Source: Streptobacillus canis
Lineage (GTDB): Bacteria; Fusobacteriota; Fusobacteriia; Fusobacteriales; Leptotrichiaceae
DNA: 44,376 nucleotides
Reading direction: 5' to 3'
NCBI RefSeq assembly: GCF_009733925.1
Contig: NZ_WOEI01000011.1
Span: 1 to 44,376 of the forward strand
The notes under the pieces: model-generated
Databases searched by the model: none
What the model was told of the DNA's origin: nothing
Seen by the model: only the letters and a program-made list of their open reading frames with translations
Position numbers and translations under genes: made by a program
Part shown: piece after piece, positions 33,161 through 43,125 of the stretch
Layout: every line of letters starts with the position of its first letter
Position numbering within the stretch: position 1 is the first letter of the stretch

Positions 33161-33794
33161 ATTTTTTTAATTCATTATATTTTTCAACAAATTTTTTTGT
33201 TTCTTCTTTAACACTTTCATAGCCTAAAGTTTTAATATTTTTAGTTAAAGCGCTTCCTATACCCAATGCAAATACTCCTGCATCTAACCATTTATCCATA
33301 TTATCTATACTTACTCCACCAGATGGCATCATCTTAGCATGTGGAATAGGTCCTTTAACATTTTTAATAAAGTTAGGCCCCAATAAATCACCAGGGAATA
33401 ATTTAATTAACTCTGCACCACTTTCTAAAGCTTTAACTATTTCTGTAATAGTTGCGCAACCTGGTAAATACGGAACTTTATATCTATTACACACTTTAGA
33501 GATTTCAACATCTAGATGAGGAGATACTATAAATTTTGCCCCTTTCATTATTGCTATTCTAGCAGTAATGTCATCAAGAACAGTTCCAGCTCCAACTACA
33601 ACACCAGGTATATTTTCTTTCGTTAATTTCTCTATAGTATTTTCTACAAAAGGAGTAGAAAAAGTAAGTTCAATTATATTAATTCCACCTTCTATTACCT
33701 TTTTAGAAATATTATATGCATCATCATCATCTTTTCCTCTAATTACTGCAATTAATTTATCATCATATATTTTTTGAAATAAATTTTTTTCCAT
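33159..33794 (-). CDS. eda: KDPG/KHG aldolase
   Basis: A 211-residue class I aldolase cleaving 2-keto-3-deoxy-6-phosphogluconate to pyruvate and glyceraldehyde 3-phosphate, the last step of glucuronate breakdown. LIAVIRGKDDDDAYNI, the catalytic glutamate in IIELTFSTP, VGAGTVLDD, the Schiff-base lysine in LIKLFPGDLLGPNFIK, and MMPSGGVSIDN are all present. The ATG at 33794 is chosen, with GGGGGTG upstream; the longer frame to 33827 runs into the preceding gene. It lies 2 bases after the SDR gene. The KDG kinase that must make its substrate is not in this operon. Confidence 0.94.
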   Translation of the reverse strand: MEKNLFQKIYDDKLIAVIRGKDDDDAYNISKKVIEGGINIIELTFSTPFVENTIEKLTKENIPGVVVGAGTVLDDITARIAIMKGAKFIVSPHLDVEISKVCNRYKVPYLPGCATITEIVKALESGAELIKLFPGDLLGPNFIKNVKGPIPHAKMMPSGGVSIDNMDKWLDAGVFALGIGSALTKNIKTLGYESVKEETKKFVEKYNELKK

Positions 33795-33796
33795 AA

Positions 33797-34621
33797 TTAC
33801 ACCCCCGAATATGCTGAAAATCCACAATCAACTGGAATACAAATTCCTGTTACAGCACTTGATTTACTACTATCTGCTAAAAATTCTAAAGCACCATTTA
33901 ACTCTTCTGGCAATACAAATCTTCCCATTGGAGTACTATTTAATATTTTTTCAGTTCTTTTAGTTGGATTTCCATTATCGTCAAATAATAATTTTTCATT
34001 TTGCATAGTTCTTAAGAATCCTGGAGCTATTGCATTACATCTTAGCCCAACATGTGAAAAATGAACTGCAGTCCATTGTGTAAAATTACTTACAGCTGCT
34101 TTTGCTCCTGAATAAGCAGGTATTTTTGTTAATGGAGTATACGCATTCATACTTGAAATATTGATAATATTTGCACCTTCTCTTCCTACCATATCTTTAG
34201 CAAATACTTGTGTAGGCAATATAGTTCCTAAAATATTTAAATTAAATACAAATTCTATTCCTGATTGTTCTAATCCAAAAAAATCTTTTGTATCATTTGG
34301 TAAATCTGTCTCATGATATTCATTTTCTGTCGTTGCTTTTGGAGAATTTCCTCCTGCACCATTAATTAATATATCACACCCACCGAAATGTTTATCTATT
34401 TCTTCTTTTGCTTTTTTTATACTTTCTACATCTAAAACATTACATACTACAGGTATAGAATATCCTCCATTTTGATTGATTTCATCTGAAACTTTTTTTG
34501 CATTTTCAAAATTTAAATCAAGTAATGCAATTTTACACCCTTTTGTTGAAAGAAATTTAGCCATTTCCGAACAAATAATTCCTCCTGCACCTGTAATTAC
34601 AACAACTTTATTTTCTAACAC
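33797..34621 (-). CDS. SDR-type fructuronate reductase (mannonate oxidoreductase)
   Basis: A 274-residue short-chain dehydrogenase. The cofactor-binding motif TGAGGIICSEMA is at 11-22 and NINILGT, ISSMNAYTP and the catalytic YSGAKAAV (Y and K) follow. The C-terminal block FLADSSKSSAVTGICIPVDCG is typical of SDRs. Position between uxuA and eda, downstream of uxaC, points to reduction of fructuronate to mannonate. Several anaerobes use an SDR here instead of the long-chain UxuB; this role is from context. The second motif glycine pattern (GGIIC) is slightly unusual. Confidence 0.85.
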   Translation of the reverse strand: MLENKVVVITGAGGIICSEMAKFLSTKGCKIALLDLNFENAKKVSDEINQNGGYSIPVVCNVLDVESIKKAKEEIDKHFGGCDILINGAGGNSPKATTENEYHETDLPNDTKDFFGLEQSGIEFVFNLNILGTILPTQVFAKDMVGREGANIINISSMNAYTPLTKIPAYSGAKAAVSNFTQWTAVHFSHVGLRCNAIAPGFLRTMQNEKLLFDDNGNPTKRTEKILNSTPMGRFVLPEELNGALEFLADSSKSSAVTGICIPVDCGFSAYSGV

Positions 34622-34623
34622 TT

Positions 34624-35667
34624 TTACTCTCCTTTATTCTTTTTACACATTTCCCAAAGTCCATTGATATATGTAGCTCCTAATGCTCTATCATATAATC
34701 CATAACCTGGTCTTGCCTTTTCTCCCCAAATTTCTCTACCATGATCTGGTCTTACATATCCTGTAAATCCAGCTTCATAATATGCCTTAACTATGGCCGC
34801 AAAATCAAGAGAACCTTCACTTGAAAGATGAGCTGATTCTTCAAAACTTCCATCTTCTAATATTTTTACATTTCTTAAATGTGCAAATGGAACTCTTCCC
34901 TTTCCAGCATATTTTTTTACCATAGCTACAAAATCATTTTCTCTACTACATCCAAGAGAACCTGAGCAAAGTGTTAAACCATTATTTTTTACATCATATA
35001 ACGATAAAAATCTATCTAAATCTGCTTCATTTTTAATTATTCTTGGAATTCCAAATATTGGCCAAGGTGGATCATCTGGATGTATACCCATATCAATATC
35101 ACATTCAATTGCAACTGGAATAATCTCATCTAAGAATAATTTCAAATTGTTCCATAATCCTTCTTCTCCTAATTTTTGATAAGATTCTATTAACTCTTTT
35201 ACTTGTTCTGGGCTATATGATGAATCCCATCCTGGAAGTGCAAGCTTAGTTGGATCTAGTTTGTCAATTTGTGATTTATAGTAAACTAAAGCTTTTGACC
35301 CATCTTCTAATACTTTATCAAGTTGACTTCTCGTCCAATCAAATACTGGCATAAAGTTATAACAAATTGTTTTAACCCCAACTTTAGCACATCTTCTAAT
35401 ATTTTCTTTATAATTTTCAATATATTCTTTATAGTTTCCTCTTCTTAATTTAATATCCTCATGAACAGGAATACTTTCTATTACTTCCATATCTAGATTA
35501 TGACTATTTACCATTTCTCTTAATTCTTCAAGATCTTCTATAGGCCAAATTTCCCCTACTGGGACACTGTACACTGCTGTTACTACTCCAGTCATTCCAG
35601 GTATCTGTCTAATATTTTCTAGTGTTACAGGATCATCTTTCCCATACCACCTAAATGTCATTTTCAT
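34624..35667 (-). CDS. uxuA: Mannonate dehydratase
   Basis: A 347-residue enzyme removing water from D-mannonate to give 2-keto-3-deoxygluconate. UxuA blocks: MTFRWYGKDDPVTLENIRQ at the N-terminus, GVVTAVYSVPVGEIWP near residue 28, GVKTICYNFMPVFDWTR near residue 100, and HPDDPPWPIFGIPRI near residue 197 with metal-binding histidine and aspartates. The C-terminal block is YVRPDHGREIWGE. Its start overlaps the uxaC stop (ATGA), and the SDR gene follows by 2 bases. Confidence 0.96.
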   Translation of the reverse strand: MKMTFRWYGKDDPVTLENIRQIPGMTGVVTAVYSVPVGEIWPIEDLEELREMVNSHNLDMEVIESIPVHEDIKLRRGNYKEYIENYKENIRRCAKVGVKTICYNFMPVFDWTRSQLDKVLEDGSKALVYYKSQIDKLDPTKLALPGWDSSYSPEQVKELIESYQKLGEEGLWNNLKLFLDEIIPVAIECDIDMGIHPDDPPWPIFGIPRIIKNEADLDRFLSLYDVKNNGLTLCSGSLGCSRENDFVAMVKKYAGKGRVPFAHLRNVKILEDGSFEESAHLSSEGSLDFAAIVKAYYEAGFTGYVRPDHGREIWGEKARPGYGLYDRALGATYINGLWEMCKKNKGE

Positions 35668-37073
35668 TTTTCCTCCAAACCAAAATATTCTAGAGCATTT
35701 CTATATGAAACATTCTCTACTAATTTTGTTAATAATCTATCATTATTAGGAATTTCTCCTAATATAACTAAATTACCAATAAATTCACAGAATATTCTTC
35801 TAAAATAATCATGTCTTGTATACGATACAAAACTTCTTGAATCTGTAAGCATTCCAACAAAATTCATTAATAATCCTTGATCTGCTAATGCTTTTAATTG
35901 TCTTAACATACCTTCTTTAGTATCATTAAACCACCAACCAGAACCAAATTGTAAATACCCCTTAGGTAAATTTGAACTAAAATTTGCTAAAGTACATGAT
36001 ACCATATTATTTTGACTTGGTTCTAAATTATATACTATAAACTTAGGTAACCCTTCATTTTCTTTCATTAATGATAATATTAAGTTTAAGTTTTCTGCTA
36101 CATTACCTTGATCCATTATTGAATCACTTCCCGCATCAGCTCCTATTTTTTCTAATAATGTCCTATCATTATTTCTAATAGCTCCATAATGCAATTGCAT
36201 TACCCAATTATATTCTTTGTATTTTTTTGCTAGATCTACAAGCAAAGCTGTTAAATACTTACTATATTCTAATTTAGTTATTTTCTCTTTTCTTAAAACT
36301 TTTAAAAAAATATCATTTATTTCATCTTTAGTATAATTACTAAATTCTAATTTAGATATACCATGATCAGAAATACTACATCCTTTTTCTTTAAAATAAG
36401 TAATTCTATTATAAAATGCATTAATATATTCATCATAATTTGAAACTTTAATATTAGCTAAATTTCCTAATTTTTCAACATTTGATAAAAAATTTTCATT
36501 ATATACATTAAAAAATATATCAGGTCTAAATCCTGGTTCTACTCTTACTTTAAAGTTTTTATCTTTTTTTATTTCATCATGATATTTTAAATCATCAAGT
36601 GGTCCATCAGTAGTACATACGTAATCTACATTAGATATTTGAATTATCTTTTTAGGACTATATTTTTTTTCTTTAATCACTTTATTACATTTATCCCAAA
36701 TTCTTTCCCAATTTTCCTCATTTAAAATTTCATCTATACCAAAATATTTTTTTAATTCCATAGCTGACCAATGGAATAATGGATTTCCTAAAGTATTTTC
36801 AAGCGTCATTGCCCATGCTTTAAACTTTTCTTTATTACTCGTATTTTTTCCAGTTATTTCTTCTTCTTTAACTCCATTTGCTCTCATAGCTCTCCATTTA
36901 TAATGATCACCTAAAAGCCATATTTCAGTTATATCTTCAAATTCTTTATCTTCTGCTATTAATTTAGGATCTAAATGACAGTGATAGTCAATTATTTTTT
37001 GTTCTTTTGCAATGTTATATAATTTTTTTGATATATCATTATGTAACATAAAATCATCATTTATAAAACTCAT
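35664..37073 (-). CDS. uxaC: Glucuronate isomerase
   Basis: A 469-residue amidohydrolase-fold isomerase converting D-glucuronate to fructuronate. The metal-binding motif DYHCHLDP lies near residue 29, WLLGDHYKWRAMRANGV near residue 52, WVMQLHYGAIRN near residue 291, and FVGMLTDSRSFVSYTRHDYFRR near residue 405. The length is normal (about 466-470). Its ATG overlaps the stop of the LacI-type gene by 2 bases, so the two are coupled. Confidence 0.96.
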   Translation of the reverse strand: MSFINDDFMLHNDISKKLYNIAKEQKIIDYHCHLDPKLIAEDKEFEDITEIWLLGDHYKWRAMRANGVKEEEITGKNTSNKEKFKAWAMTLENTLGNPLFHWSAMELKKYFGIDEILNEENWERIWDKCNKVIKEKKYSPKKIIQISNVDYVCTTDGPLDDLKYHDEIKKDKNFKVRVEPGFRPDIFFNVYNENFLSNVEKLGNLANIKVSNYDEYINAFYNRITYFKEKGCSISDHGISKLEFSNYTKDEINDIFLKVLRKEKITKLEYSKYLTALLVDLAKKYKEYNWVMQLHYGAIRNNDRTLLEKIGADAGSDSIMDQGNVAENLNLILSLMKENEGLPKFIVYNLEPSQNNMVSCTLANFSSNLPKGYLQFGSGWWFNDTKEGMLRQLKALADQGLLMNFVGMLTDSRSFVSYTRHDYFRRIFCEFIGNLVILGEIPNNDRLLTKLVENVSYRNALEYFGLEEK

Positions 37074-38083
37074 TTTATGTTATCCTTTCTATTTTCATTT
37101 ATTGTAGATTCTCTAATAATAAGTTCTGCTGCTATTTCAAAGCTTTTATCTATATTATTTTCACTTTCAATTTTTTCTATAAGTATTTCTAATAATTTCT
37201 TTGCTATCAATTCAAAATTTTGTTTTATTGCTGTTATAGATGGTGTTAATACAGAGCATATAAAAGTATTACCAAATGTTACTACTTTAATTTCTTCTGG
37301 ACATTTAATTCCAAGTTTTTGAAAAGCTCTCAATGCACCAAATACCGGATAGTCAGAATCAATTAATATTGCTTCTGGTAACTTTTTCTTTTTATAAATT
37401 TCTATGATATATTTTTCTACACTTTCAGGTGTTGAATAACCATCTAAAATACTTTGTTTTTTATCTTTAATATTATATAGCTCCAAAGCTTTTTTAAATC
37501 CTTGAATCTTTTTTTTTGCAGTTAAACTTTCTTTATTATCAAGTAAAAAAACTATGTCACTACATCCTAAATTTATTAAATGCTCTGTTGCTATAATACC
37601 ACTTTGAAACTGATCTGTCCCTACATAACTATAGTTACCATATATTCCTGATATAACAAAAGGTAGTTCACTTTTTTTAACATATTCTATATCCTCTATA
37701 TCTCTTGGATTTAAAAGTATTATACCATCATAATAACTTTTAGCTATACCCCCATAAGGATTTTCTTGTAAATCAGCAACAGAATTGTATACTATTACAT
37801 CATAATCAACAATATTTTCTAAAATATGTTGCATTATAATATAATTTTTATTCAAAGGGTGTTTTCTAGAAATATTAGCTATTAAAGCTATATTTCTAGA
37901 TTTACTTTCAGATAACCTTTTAGCATTATAGTTAATACTATAATTATTCGATTTCATAATTTCTAAAATTTTAATTCTTGTTGAATTTTTTACACCACTT
38001 TGATTATTTATAACTTTTGAGACTGTTTTTGCAGAAACTCCTGCTATTTTTGCTATTGTCTTTATAGTAACTTTCTCTTTCAT
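37070..38083 (-). CDS. LacI-family regulator of glucuronide use
   Basis: A 337-residue repressor. The N-terminal helix-turn-helix (TIKTIAKIAGVSAKTVSKVI, residues 5-24) and hinge helix (YSINYNAKRLSES) are typical. A periplasmic-binding-protein-like effector domain follows to the C-terminus (YDGIILLN, GSYVGTDQFQSG-like YSYVGTDQFQSGIIATEHLI, PEEIKVVTFGN). The ATG at 38083 is chosen because it begins the DNA-binding domain. The longer frame to 38146 overlaps a promoter. It sits inside the operon it probably controls; the operator-like sites near 43940-44055 are candidates for its binding. The inducer is probably a uronate or glucuronide, inferred from context. Confidence 0.9.
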   Translation of the reverse strand: MKEKVTIKTIAKIAGVSAKTVSKVINNQSGVKNSTRIKILEIMKSNNYSINYNAKRLSESKSRNIALIANISRKHPLNKNYIIMQHILENIVDYDVIVYNSVADLQENPYGGIAKSYYDGIILLNPRDIEDIEYVKKSELPFVISGIYGNYSYVGTDQFQSGIIATEHLINLGCSDIVFLLDNKESLTAKKKIQGFKKALELYNIKDKKQSILDGYSTPESVEKYIIEIYKKKKLPEAILIDSDYPVFGALRAFQKLGIKCPEEIKVVTFGNTFICSVLTPSITAIKQNFELIAKKLLEILIEKIESENNIDKSFEIAAELIIRESTINENRKDNIK

Positions 38084-38119
38084 AATTTCACACTTTCTTA
38101 ACAATTTTATCACCTTAAT

Positions 38120-38146
38120 ATTATAATTAATTATAAAAATTGTCAA
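38120..38146 (-). promoter_or_regulatory. Internal promoter before the LacI-type gene
   Basis: On the minus strand TTGACA (38146-38141) and TATAAT (38125-38120), spaced 15 bases; TAATAT gives 17. It could drive regulator plus uxaC-uxuA-SDR-eda apart from the transport and glycosidase genes. Confidence 0.55.
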
Positions 38147-38158
38147 TAAAGAATGTTT

Positions 38159-39601
38159 TTATTTTGCTTGTTTTAAATCACTAATATGTTTTTGTACTTC
38201 TTCCATTTTTTCTGGAGTTAATGGATAATATTTTAATGAAATAACTGAAGCTATCCATCCAAGTACTGGCATTCCTATAAATAAGAACATCGCTGCATAG
38301 AATAATTGTGGAGTATTTGGATCTCCAATTTTAGGGAATCCATTAGTATATCCTATCATTGCTACTACTAGACCTATTATTGTAGTTGAAACTGAAGAAA
38401 TAACTTTATCAACAAATGAGAATAATGTTCCCATCATACCTGGCACATATTTCCCTGTTCTATATGTTTCATAATCAGCACAGTCTGCTATTGCATTTAT
38501 TGTTAATCCTCCACTTGCACCAACTATTCCTCTACCTATACACCATAATACTATAAATGCTATAGTTTCAAATCCAAATAAGTTATTTGCACTTATCTTA
38601 GTTGGATCTCCAAATTGGAATAATAAGAATAATAGAATATAAGTAATAATTGCTCCCCAAGCTGTAGTTATCATACCTTTTCTAATTCCTAATTTTCTTG
38701 AATATTGTGCAAAATATTGTAATAATAAGAATGCTGGAACTATAGTTATTAAAGCCATTTTCGATTGTAAAGTATTATCCCCCATAATAATTCCATAAAC
38801 CATTATACCAACTGCTGCATTTCCTGATGTAGTTCCTGCAATTTTATCAGTTGATGCCGCTACTATTAATGTTTGTATTGCTCTATTATTTTTAATAATA
38901 TCTACATAATCTTTAAACTTAATATTTGCAGTTGCATTTCCAGCTCCAAAAAATTCTGTTCTATCTTTTTGATATATTCCTATAATTGCTAATACTGTTA
39001 ATATCATACTTGCAAACATAAATGTAAATAAAAATTCTCTGAATAACTCTAAAGTAAATGCATTACCATATTTTGGTAATAAATATCCATTTACATACAT
39101 AGGGAAAATTAAAGATAAAAATACTAATGTATAAGCACCTTCAAAACTTGAAAATAATGGTCTTTGTTTAGGATCATTCGTTATACAAGCTTGTCCAGCT
39201 TTAGTTACTGCTGTTTGACATGTATATCCAAGGATAAAAATTATATAAACTACTAAGAAAAACGGAAATCTAACTGCTTCTGGTAATGTAGGCGTTACTA
39301 CATAAATTAATGTCATTGTAATTGACATTATTATATTTCCTATAACCATATATGGTCTAAATTTCCCAAATTTTCCATCTGTTTTATCAATTAAATATCC
39401 TACAAGCGGATCTGTAATTCCATCAAATATTCTCATTGCTGTTAAAATATTTGATATTACAACTGTTGCAACTCCCATAAACCCTGTTGCAAAATATCCT
39501 AAATAAAATGTTAATATAAAAAACATATTAGTTGCAGTATTATTTACTGAAAATAAAGCTATTTGCCATACTTTGGCTCTGTTATATTTAATTTGTTCCA
39601 T
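38159..39601 (-). CDS. GPH-family glucuronide/sugar symporter
   Basis: A 480-residue inner-membrane transporter of the glycoside-pentoside-hexuronide:cation family (MelB/UidB type). About 12 hydrophobic segments are seen. IFDGITDPLVGYLIDKTDGKFG near residue 55 is the family signature, and GLTINAIADCADYETYRTGKYVPGMMG near residue 365 is the second. It probably imports glucuronides or short uronic-acid oligosaccharides with a cation. AGGAGG lies upstream, 12 bases after the beta-glucuronidase gene. Confidence 0.9.
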   Translation of the reverse strand: MEQIKYNRAKVWQIALFSVNNTATNMFFILTFYLGYFATGFMGVATVVISNILTAMRIFDGITDPLVGYLIDKTDGKFGKFRPYMVIGNIIMSITMTLIYVVTPTLPEAVRFPFFLVVYIIFILGYTCQTAVTKAGQACITNDPKQRPLFSSFEGAYTLVFLSLIFPMYVNGYLLPKYGNAFTLELFREFLFTFMFASMILTVLAIIGIYQKDRTEFFGAGNATANIKFKDYVDIIKNNRAIQTLIVAASTDKIAGTTSGNAAVGIMVYGIIMGDNTLQSKMALITIVPAFLLLQYFAQYSRKLGIRKGMITTAWGAIITYILLFLLFQFGDPTKISANNLFGFETIAFIVLWCIGRGIVGASGGLTINAIADCADYETYRTGKYVPGMMGTLFSFVDKVISSVSTTIIGLVVAMIGYTNGFPKIGDPNTPQLFYAAMFLFIGMPVLGWIASVISLKYYPLTPEKMEEVQKHISDLKQAK

Positions 39602-39613
39602 TGTTTCCTCCTA

Positions 39614-41380
39614 TTATTTCTTTTTATAATTAAATTCTGGTATATTATTCCATCTTTGTTTTAAGTGATGTGCTACAAATTTTGGTGCCCTGTCTCTTGT
39701 AAATACACCTTTTTTATTTCCTTGTACTCTAAAAATTCCAAATTTAGTTTGAAAATCAGCAAAATTCCATGTTTGTTCACCTACAAAATAATCTAGTTCA
39801 TCAAATATTTTTTCATTCATTTTATAATATTCTATTTGAAATTCTTCTGTAAAAGGTGTTCTAATATCTATATCATGCATCCCGGCAATAGTATCTGCAC
39901 CATATTCTGTAAACATTATTGGTTTATCTGGAAATAATTGATGCCAGTATTCCAATTCAGCTCTCATATTATTTTCTGCAGTTTCTAAATCAGAAAGATT
40001 TACATACCAACCATAATATCTATTTAAACAGATTACATCAACTAAATCTGTTGCTAAACATTTACCTGCTGGTGCAAGCATTATATTTACAAAAGTACAT
40101 GGTCTATTTTGAGGATCTAAACTTCTTGCAAGTTTAAATAATGGTTCAAAATATTCATGCGCTCCTACTTCTGCTGTAGATGGTTCATTTGCAATAGACC
40201 ACATTACAACACATGCATGATTTTTATCTCTTTTAATTAATTCTCTAATTACTTGTTCATGAGCTTCTGTAGTATTTAATGTTTCCCAAGTATTTTTCTT
40301 TTCTGAACTACCCATTAGATCAAATCCAAAATTTTCCATTAATCCTACTGCTGTAGTTTCATCTATGACTACTATCCCTTCTCTATCTGCAAGTCTCATC
40401 ATTTCTTCAGAATAAGGATAGTGAGATGTTCTAAATGTATTAGCTCCTAACCATTTCATTCTACTGATATCTACAACATTTGCTACTTCATCAAGTCCTC
40501 TTCCATGAAGATAAGTATCTTCATGTTTTCCAAATCCCTTAAAGTAAAATGGTTTACCATTAATCAAAAATTGATTATTTTTAACTTCAACAGTTCTTAT
40601 CCCAAACTCTTCAATATATTCATCTTCTACTTCATTATTTTCATTTATTAATTCAACCTTAGCTTTATATAGATAAGCATTTAATGGTTCCCATAATCTA
40701 ACATTAGATATATTTAAATTTTCTCCACTTGCTACTATATTATTTTCTTCATCCAATATAGTTACTTTTAATTCCTTTATACTTCCTATAGTATCTACTT
40801 TTACATTAACTTTAGCATTATTATCTAATACATCATAAGTAATAGTAATATCTTCTATATGATTTTTAGGTTTTATCCATAATTTTACAGGTCTATGTAT
40901 TCCTGAATAATTAAAGAAATCAAAGTTTTCATCTACTAATTTCTTTACTACATTTCCATTTTCATCTTTAATTTCTTTATAATTACCTACTGGAAGTGAA
41001 GTATGATCTAATACATTAGAAACTAAAACTTCTAATTTATTTTCTCCTAAACTAACTACATCTGTAATTTCAAACTCAAATGGTGTAAATCCACCTTTGT
41101 GTTCTCCTACTAATTCATTATTAACATATACTTTAGCTATATGTGAAACTGAACCAAATCTTAAATATATTCTTTTTTCTAACATATATTTACTTACAGT
41201 AAATTTTCTAGTATAAGTCATATTTCCTACATAATGTTTTTTCTCAAATTCTGAGAATTGATCATTAAATGATCCTGGGACACTAATCATATACTTCATA
41301 TCATCATTTTCAAATTGAAAATCCCAAATTCCATTTAATTCAATAATTTCCCTACTCAATGTTGATAATGGATATAACAT
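39614..41380 (-). CDS. uidA: Beta-glucuronidase (GH2)
   Basis: A 588-residue GH2 enzyme releasing glucuronic acid from beta-glucuronides. Domains: sugar-binding jelly roll (about 1-170), immunoglobulin-like domain (about 172-265), TIM barrel (about 270-588). The acid/base is E399 (SIANEPST), the nucleophile E492 (MFTEYGAD). The N-x-K motif that recognises the glucuronate carboxylate is N555/K557 (GNKKGVFTRD), so it is a true glucuronidase and not a galactosidase. There is no signal peptide, so it acts on imported substrate. It is in the same operon as the GH3 enzyme and uxaC, whose substrate it makes. Confidence 0.95.
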   Translation of the reverse strand: MLYPLSTLSREIIELNGIWDFQFENDDMKYMISVPGSFNDQFSEFEKKHYVGNMTYTRKFTVSKYMLEKRIYLRFGSVSHIAKVYVNNELVGEHKGGFTPFEFEITDVVSLGENKLEVLVSNVLDHTSLPVGNYKEIKDENGNVVKKLVDENFDFFNYSGIHRPVKLWIKPKNHIEDITITYDVLDNNAKVNVKVDTIGSIKELKVTILDEENNIVASGENLNISNVRLWEPLNAYLYKAKVELINENNEVEDEYIEEFGIRTVEVKNNQFLINGKPFYFKGFGKHEDTYLHGRGLDEVANVVDISRMKWLGANTFRTSHYPYSEEMMRLADREGIVVIDETTAVGLMENFGFDLMGSSEKKNTWETLNTTEAHEQVIRELIKRDKNHACVVMWSIANEPSTAEVGAHEYFEPLFKLARSLDPQNRPCTFVNIMLAPAGKCLATDLVDVICLNRYYGWYVNLSDLETAENNMRAELEYWHQLFPDKPIMFTEYGADTIAGMHDIDIRTPFTEEFQIEYYKMNEKIFDELDYFVGEQTWNFADFQTKFGIFRVQGNKKGVFTRDRAPKFVAHHLKQRWNNIPEFNYKKK

Positions 41381-41388
41381 ATTTCCTC

Positions 41389-43113
41389 CTATAATTTAGC
41401 TTGCCATTGTCCAGCCCATACATTTTCATTGAAATGTTGACCTTTAAATTCTGACTCACCCATTAATTTTTCTATTAAATGATCTATAGTTACTTCATTG
41501 TCACAATATGCATTAATATAACACTTAACCATAGTTGCATCATGTAAATGGTTAGTGAAATTAAATGATACCATTACTGTAGGCACTTCATGTACATACC
41601 AAGGTATTTCATTAGACATAGGTCCACTCCATTTAATTCTCATATTGTTTGCTTCTGCATATCCTTTAATATTTGCAAATACTAAAGCTGCATCTACTTC
41701 ACTTCTATATTTCTCTATTGATCCTTTTTCTCTCTTACCAGGTTCATTTACTGTAACTTCAAAACCTTTTTCTTCTAACTTCTTAACACAGTATTCTTGA
41801 AATTTTTCATTTGGTTTATATATTCCATTTTTTTCACCTTCAAGAATATATAGTCTTATTTTCTTATGTGTTTCAGGTCTTATAGGCAATTCAAATTTAG
41901 TATTTTTTATTAAACTTATTCCTTTATCTGCCGCTTCTTTTTGCATTTCTAAATGTTTTTCACAACCTATAATATCCAATCCTTTTTCATCTTTTAATAA
42001 AGTATTTTCTTTTTGTCTTATATGTAGATTTAATTTAGCTTTAAGTCCTAATACTCTTCTTACTGCATCATTTAACCTTTCTTCAGTAATAATTCCATTT
42101 TTATATCCCTCTAACATATAATTAAAATCTTCATCTATATCATTAAAGAATAAGAACATATCGCATCCTGAAGCTATCGCTAAAGGAACATAGTCTTTTC
42201 TTCTCATACTTGCAGTCATTCCTAACATATGTGAAGCATCGGTAATTACTAATCCATTAAAATTTAATTTATCTTTTAGCAATACTTCTATTAATTCTGG
42301 AGATAATGTAGCTGGTAAAATATCTTCATCCTCAAGACTTGGATTTATTAATTTTTGATAATGTGGTAATGCAATATGTCCTGCCATTATCATTTCAACT
42401 CCATTATTTATATGATTTCTATAAACTTCACCAAAACTCTTCTCCCATTCTTCAACAGTTAGCTCATTTACTCCAAGTATTAAATGTTGATCTCTTTCTT
42501 CTGTTCCATCTCCTGGAAAATGTTTAATACATTTTATAATATTACTTTTATCAAGTCCCTCTAAATAGGCATTTGTATGTTTAATTACTACATCTACTTC
42601 TCTTCCATAAGCTCTTGTATTAACTATAGTATTTCTCCAATTTTTTAATATATCTACGCACGGATCAAAATTTACATTTATTCCTAATGCTTCTTCCTCA
42701 ACTCCACTTACATACCCAGCATTATATGAAACTTTTGTATCTCCACTAGCTTCACACATAGCAGCTGTTGCAATATATGTCCCATCAGAACATGCTCCAT
42801 TTCCACCTGAATCACAATTTGCAGCTATTAATAAAGGTATTTTAGAATTTTCTTGTAATGAGTTTAATAAATTCATTACTTCATACTTATTACCACCTTG
42901 ATATCTAGCTCCTCCTACTTTAAATTTAGTAATAATTTCCTCATTTGAATATTTGGCTTCAGCAAATGGTGAATTACCTAACCAAAATAAATTAAAGAAT
43001 AATTGCCCTATTTTTTCTTCATCAGATATATTTGCTAATGTATCTTCAACCCATTTAATTTGTTCATCATTTAAGTTATATGGTTTTTCTCTTAAATTAA
43101 CTAATTTTGACAT
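41389..43113 (-). CDS. GH3 beta-N-acetylhexosaminidase-like enzyme
   Basis: A 574-residue cytoplasmic GH3 protein. The motif KHFPGDGTEERDQH (197-210) has the Asp-His dyad (D208/H210) of the NagZ branch, which uses it as acid/base; the nucleophile is D292 in LVITDASHM. A C-terminal domain (about 390-574) follows, longer than in NagZ. The family removes terminal GlcNAc or GalNAc by hydrolysis; some members instead are phosphorylases. In this operon it would alternate with the beta-glucuronidase on hyaluronan-, heparosan- or chondroitin-like fragments, which is inferred. GGAGGAAC precedes the ATG. Confidence 0.88.
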   Translation of the reverse strand: MSKLVNLREKPYNLNDEQIKWVEDTLANISDEEKIGQLFFNLFWLGNSPFAEAKYSNEEIITKFKVGGARYQGGNKYEVMNLLNSLQENSKIPLLIAANCDSGGNGACSDGTYIATAAMCEASGDTKVSYNAGYVSGVEEEALGINVNFDPCVDILKNWRNTIVNTRAYGREVDVVIKHTNAYLEGLDKSNIIKCIKHFPGDGTEERDQHLILGVNELTVEEWEKSFGEVYRNHINNGVEMIMAGHIALPHYQKLINPSLEDEDILPATLSPELIEVLLKDKLNFNGLVITDASHMLGMTASMRRKDYVPLAIASGCDMFLFFNDIDEDFNYMLEGYKNGIITEERLNDAVRRVLGLKAKLNLHIRQKENTLLKDEKGLDIIGCEKHLEMQKEAADKGISLIKNTKFELPIRPETHKKIRLYILEGEKNGIYKPNEKFQEYCVKKLEEKGFEVTVNEPGKREKGSIEKYRSEVDAALVFANIKGYAEANNMRIKWSGPMSNEIPWYVHEVPTVMVSFNFTNHLHDATMVKCYINAYCDNEVTIDHLIEKLMGESEFKGQHFNENVWAGQWQAKL

Positions 43114-43125
43114 TGTTCCTCCTAA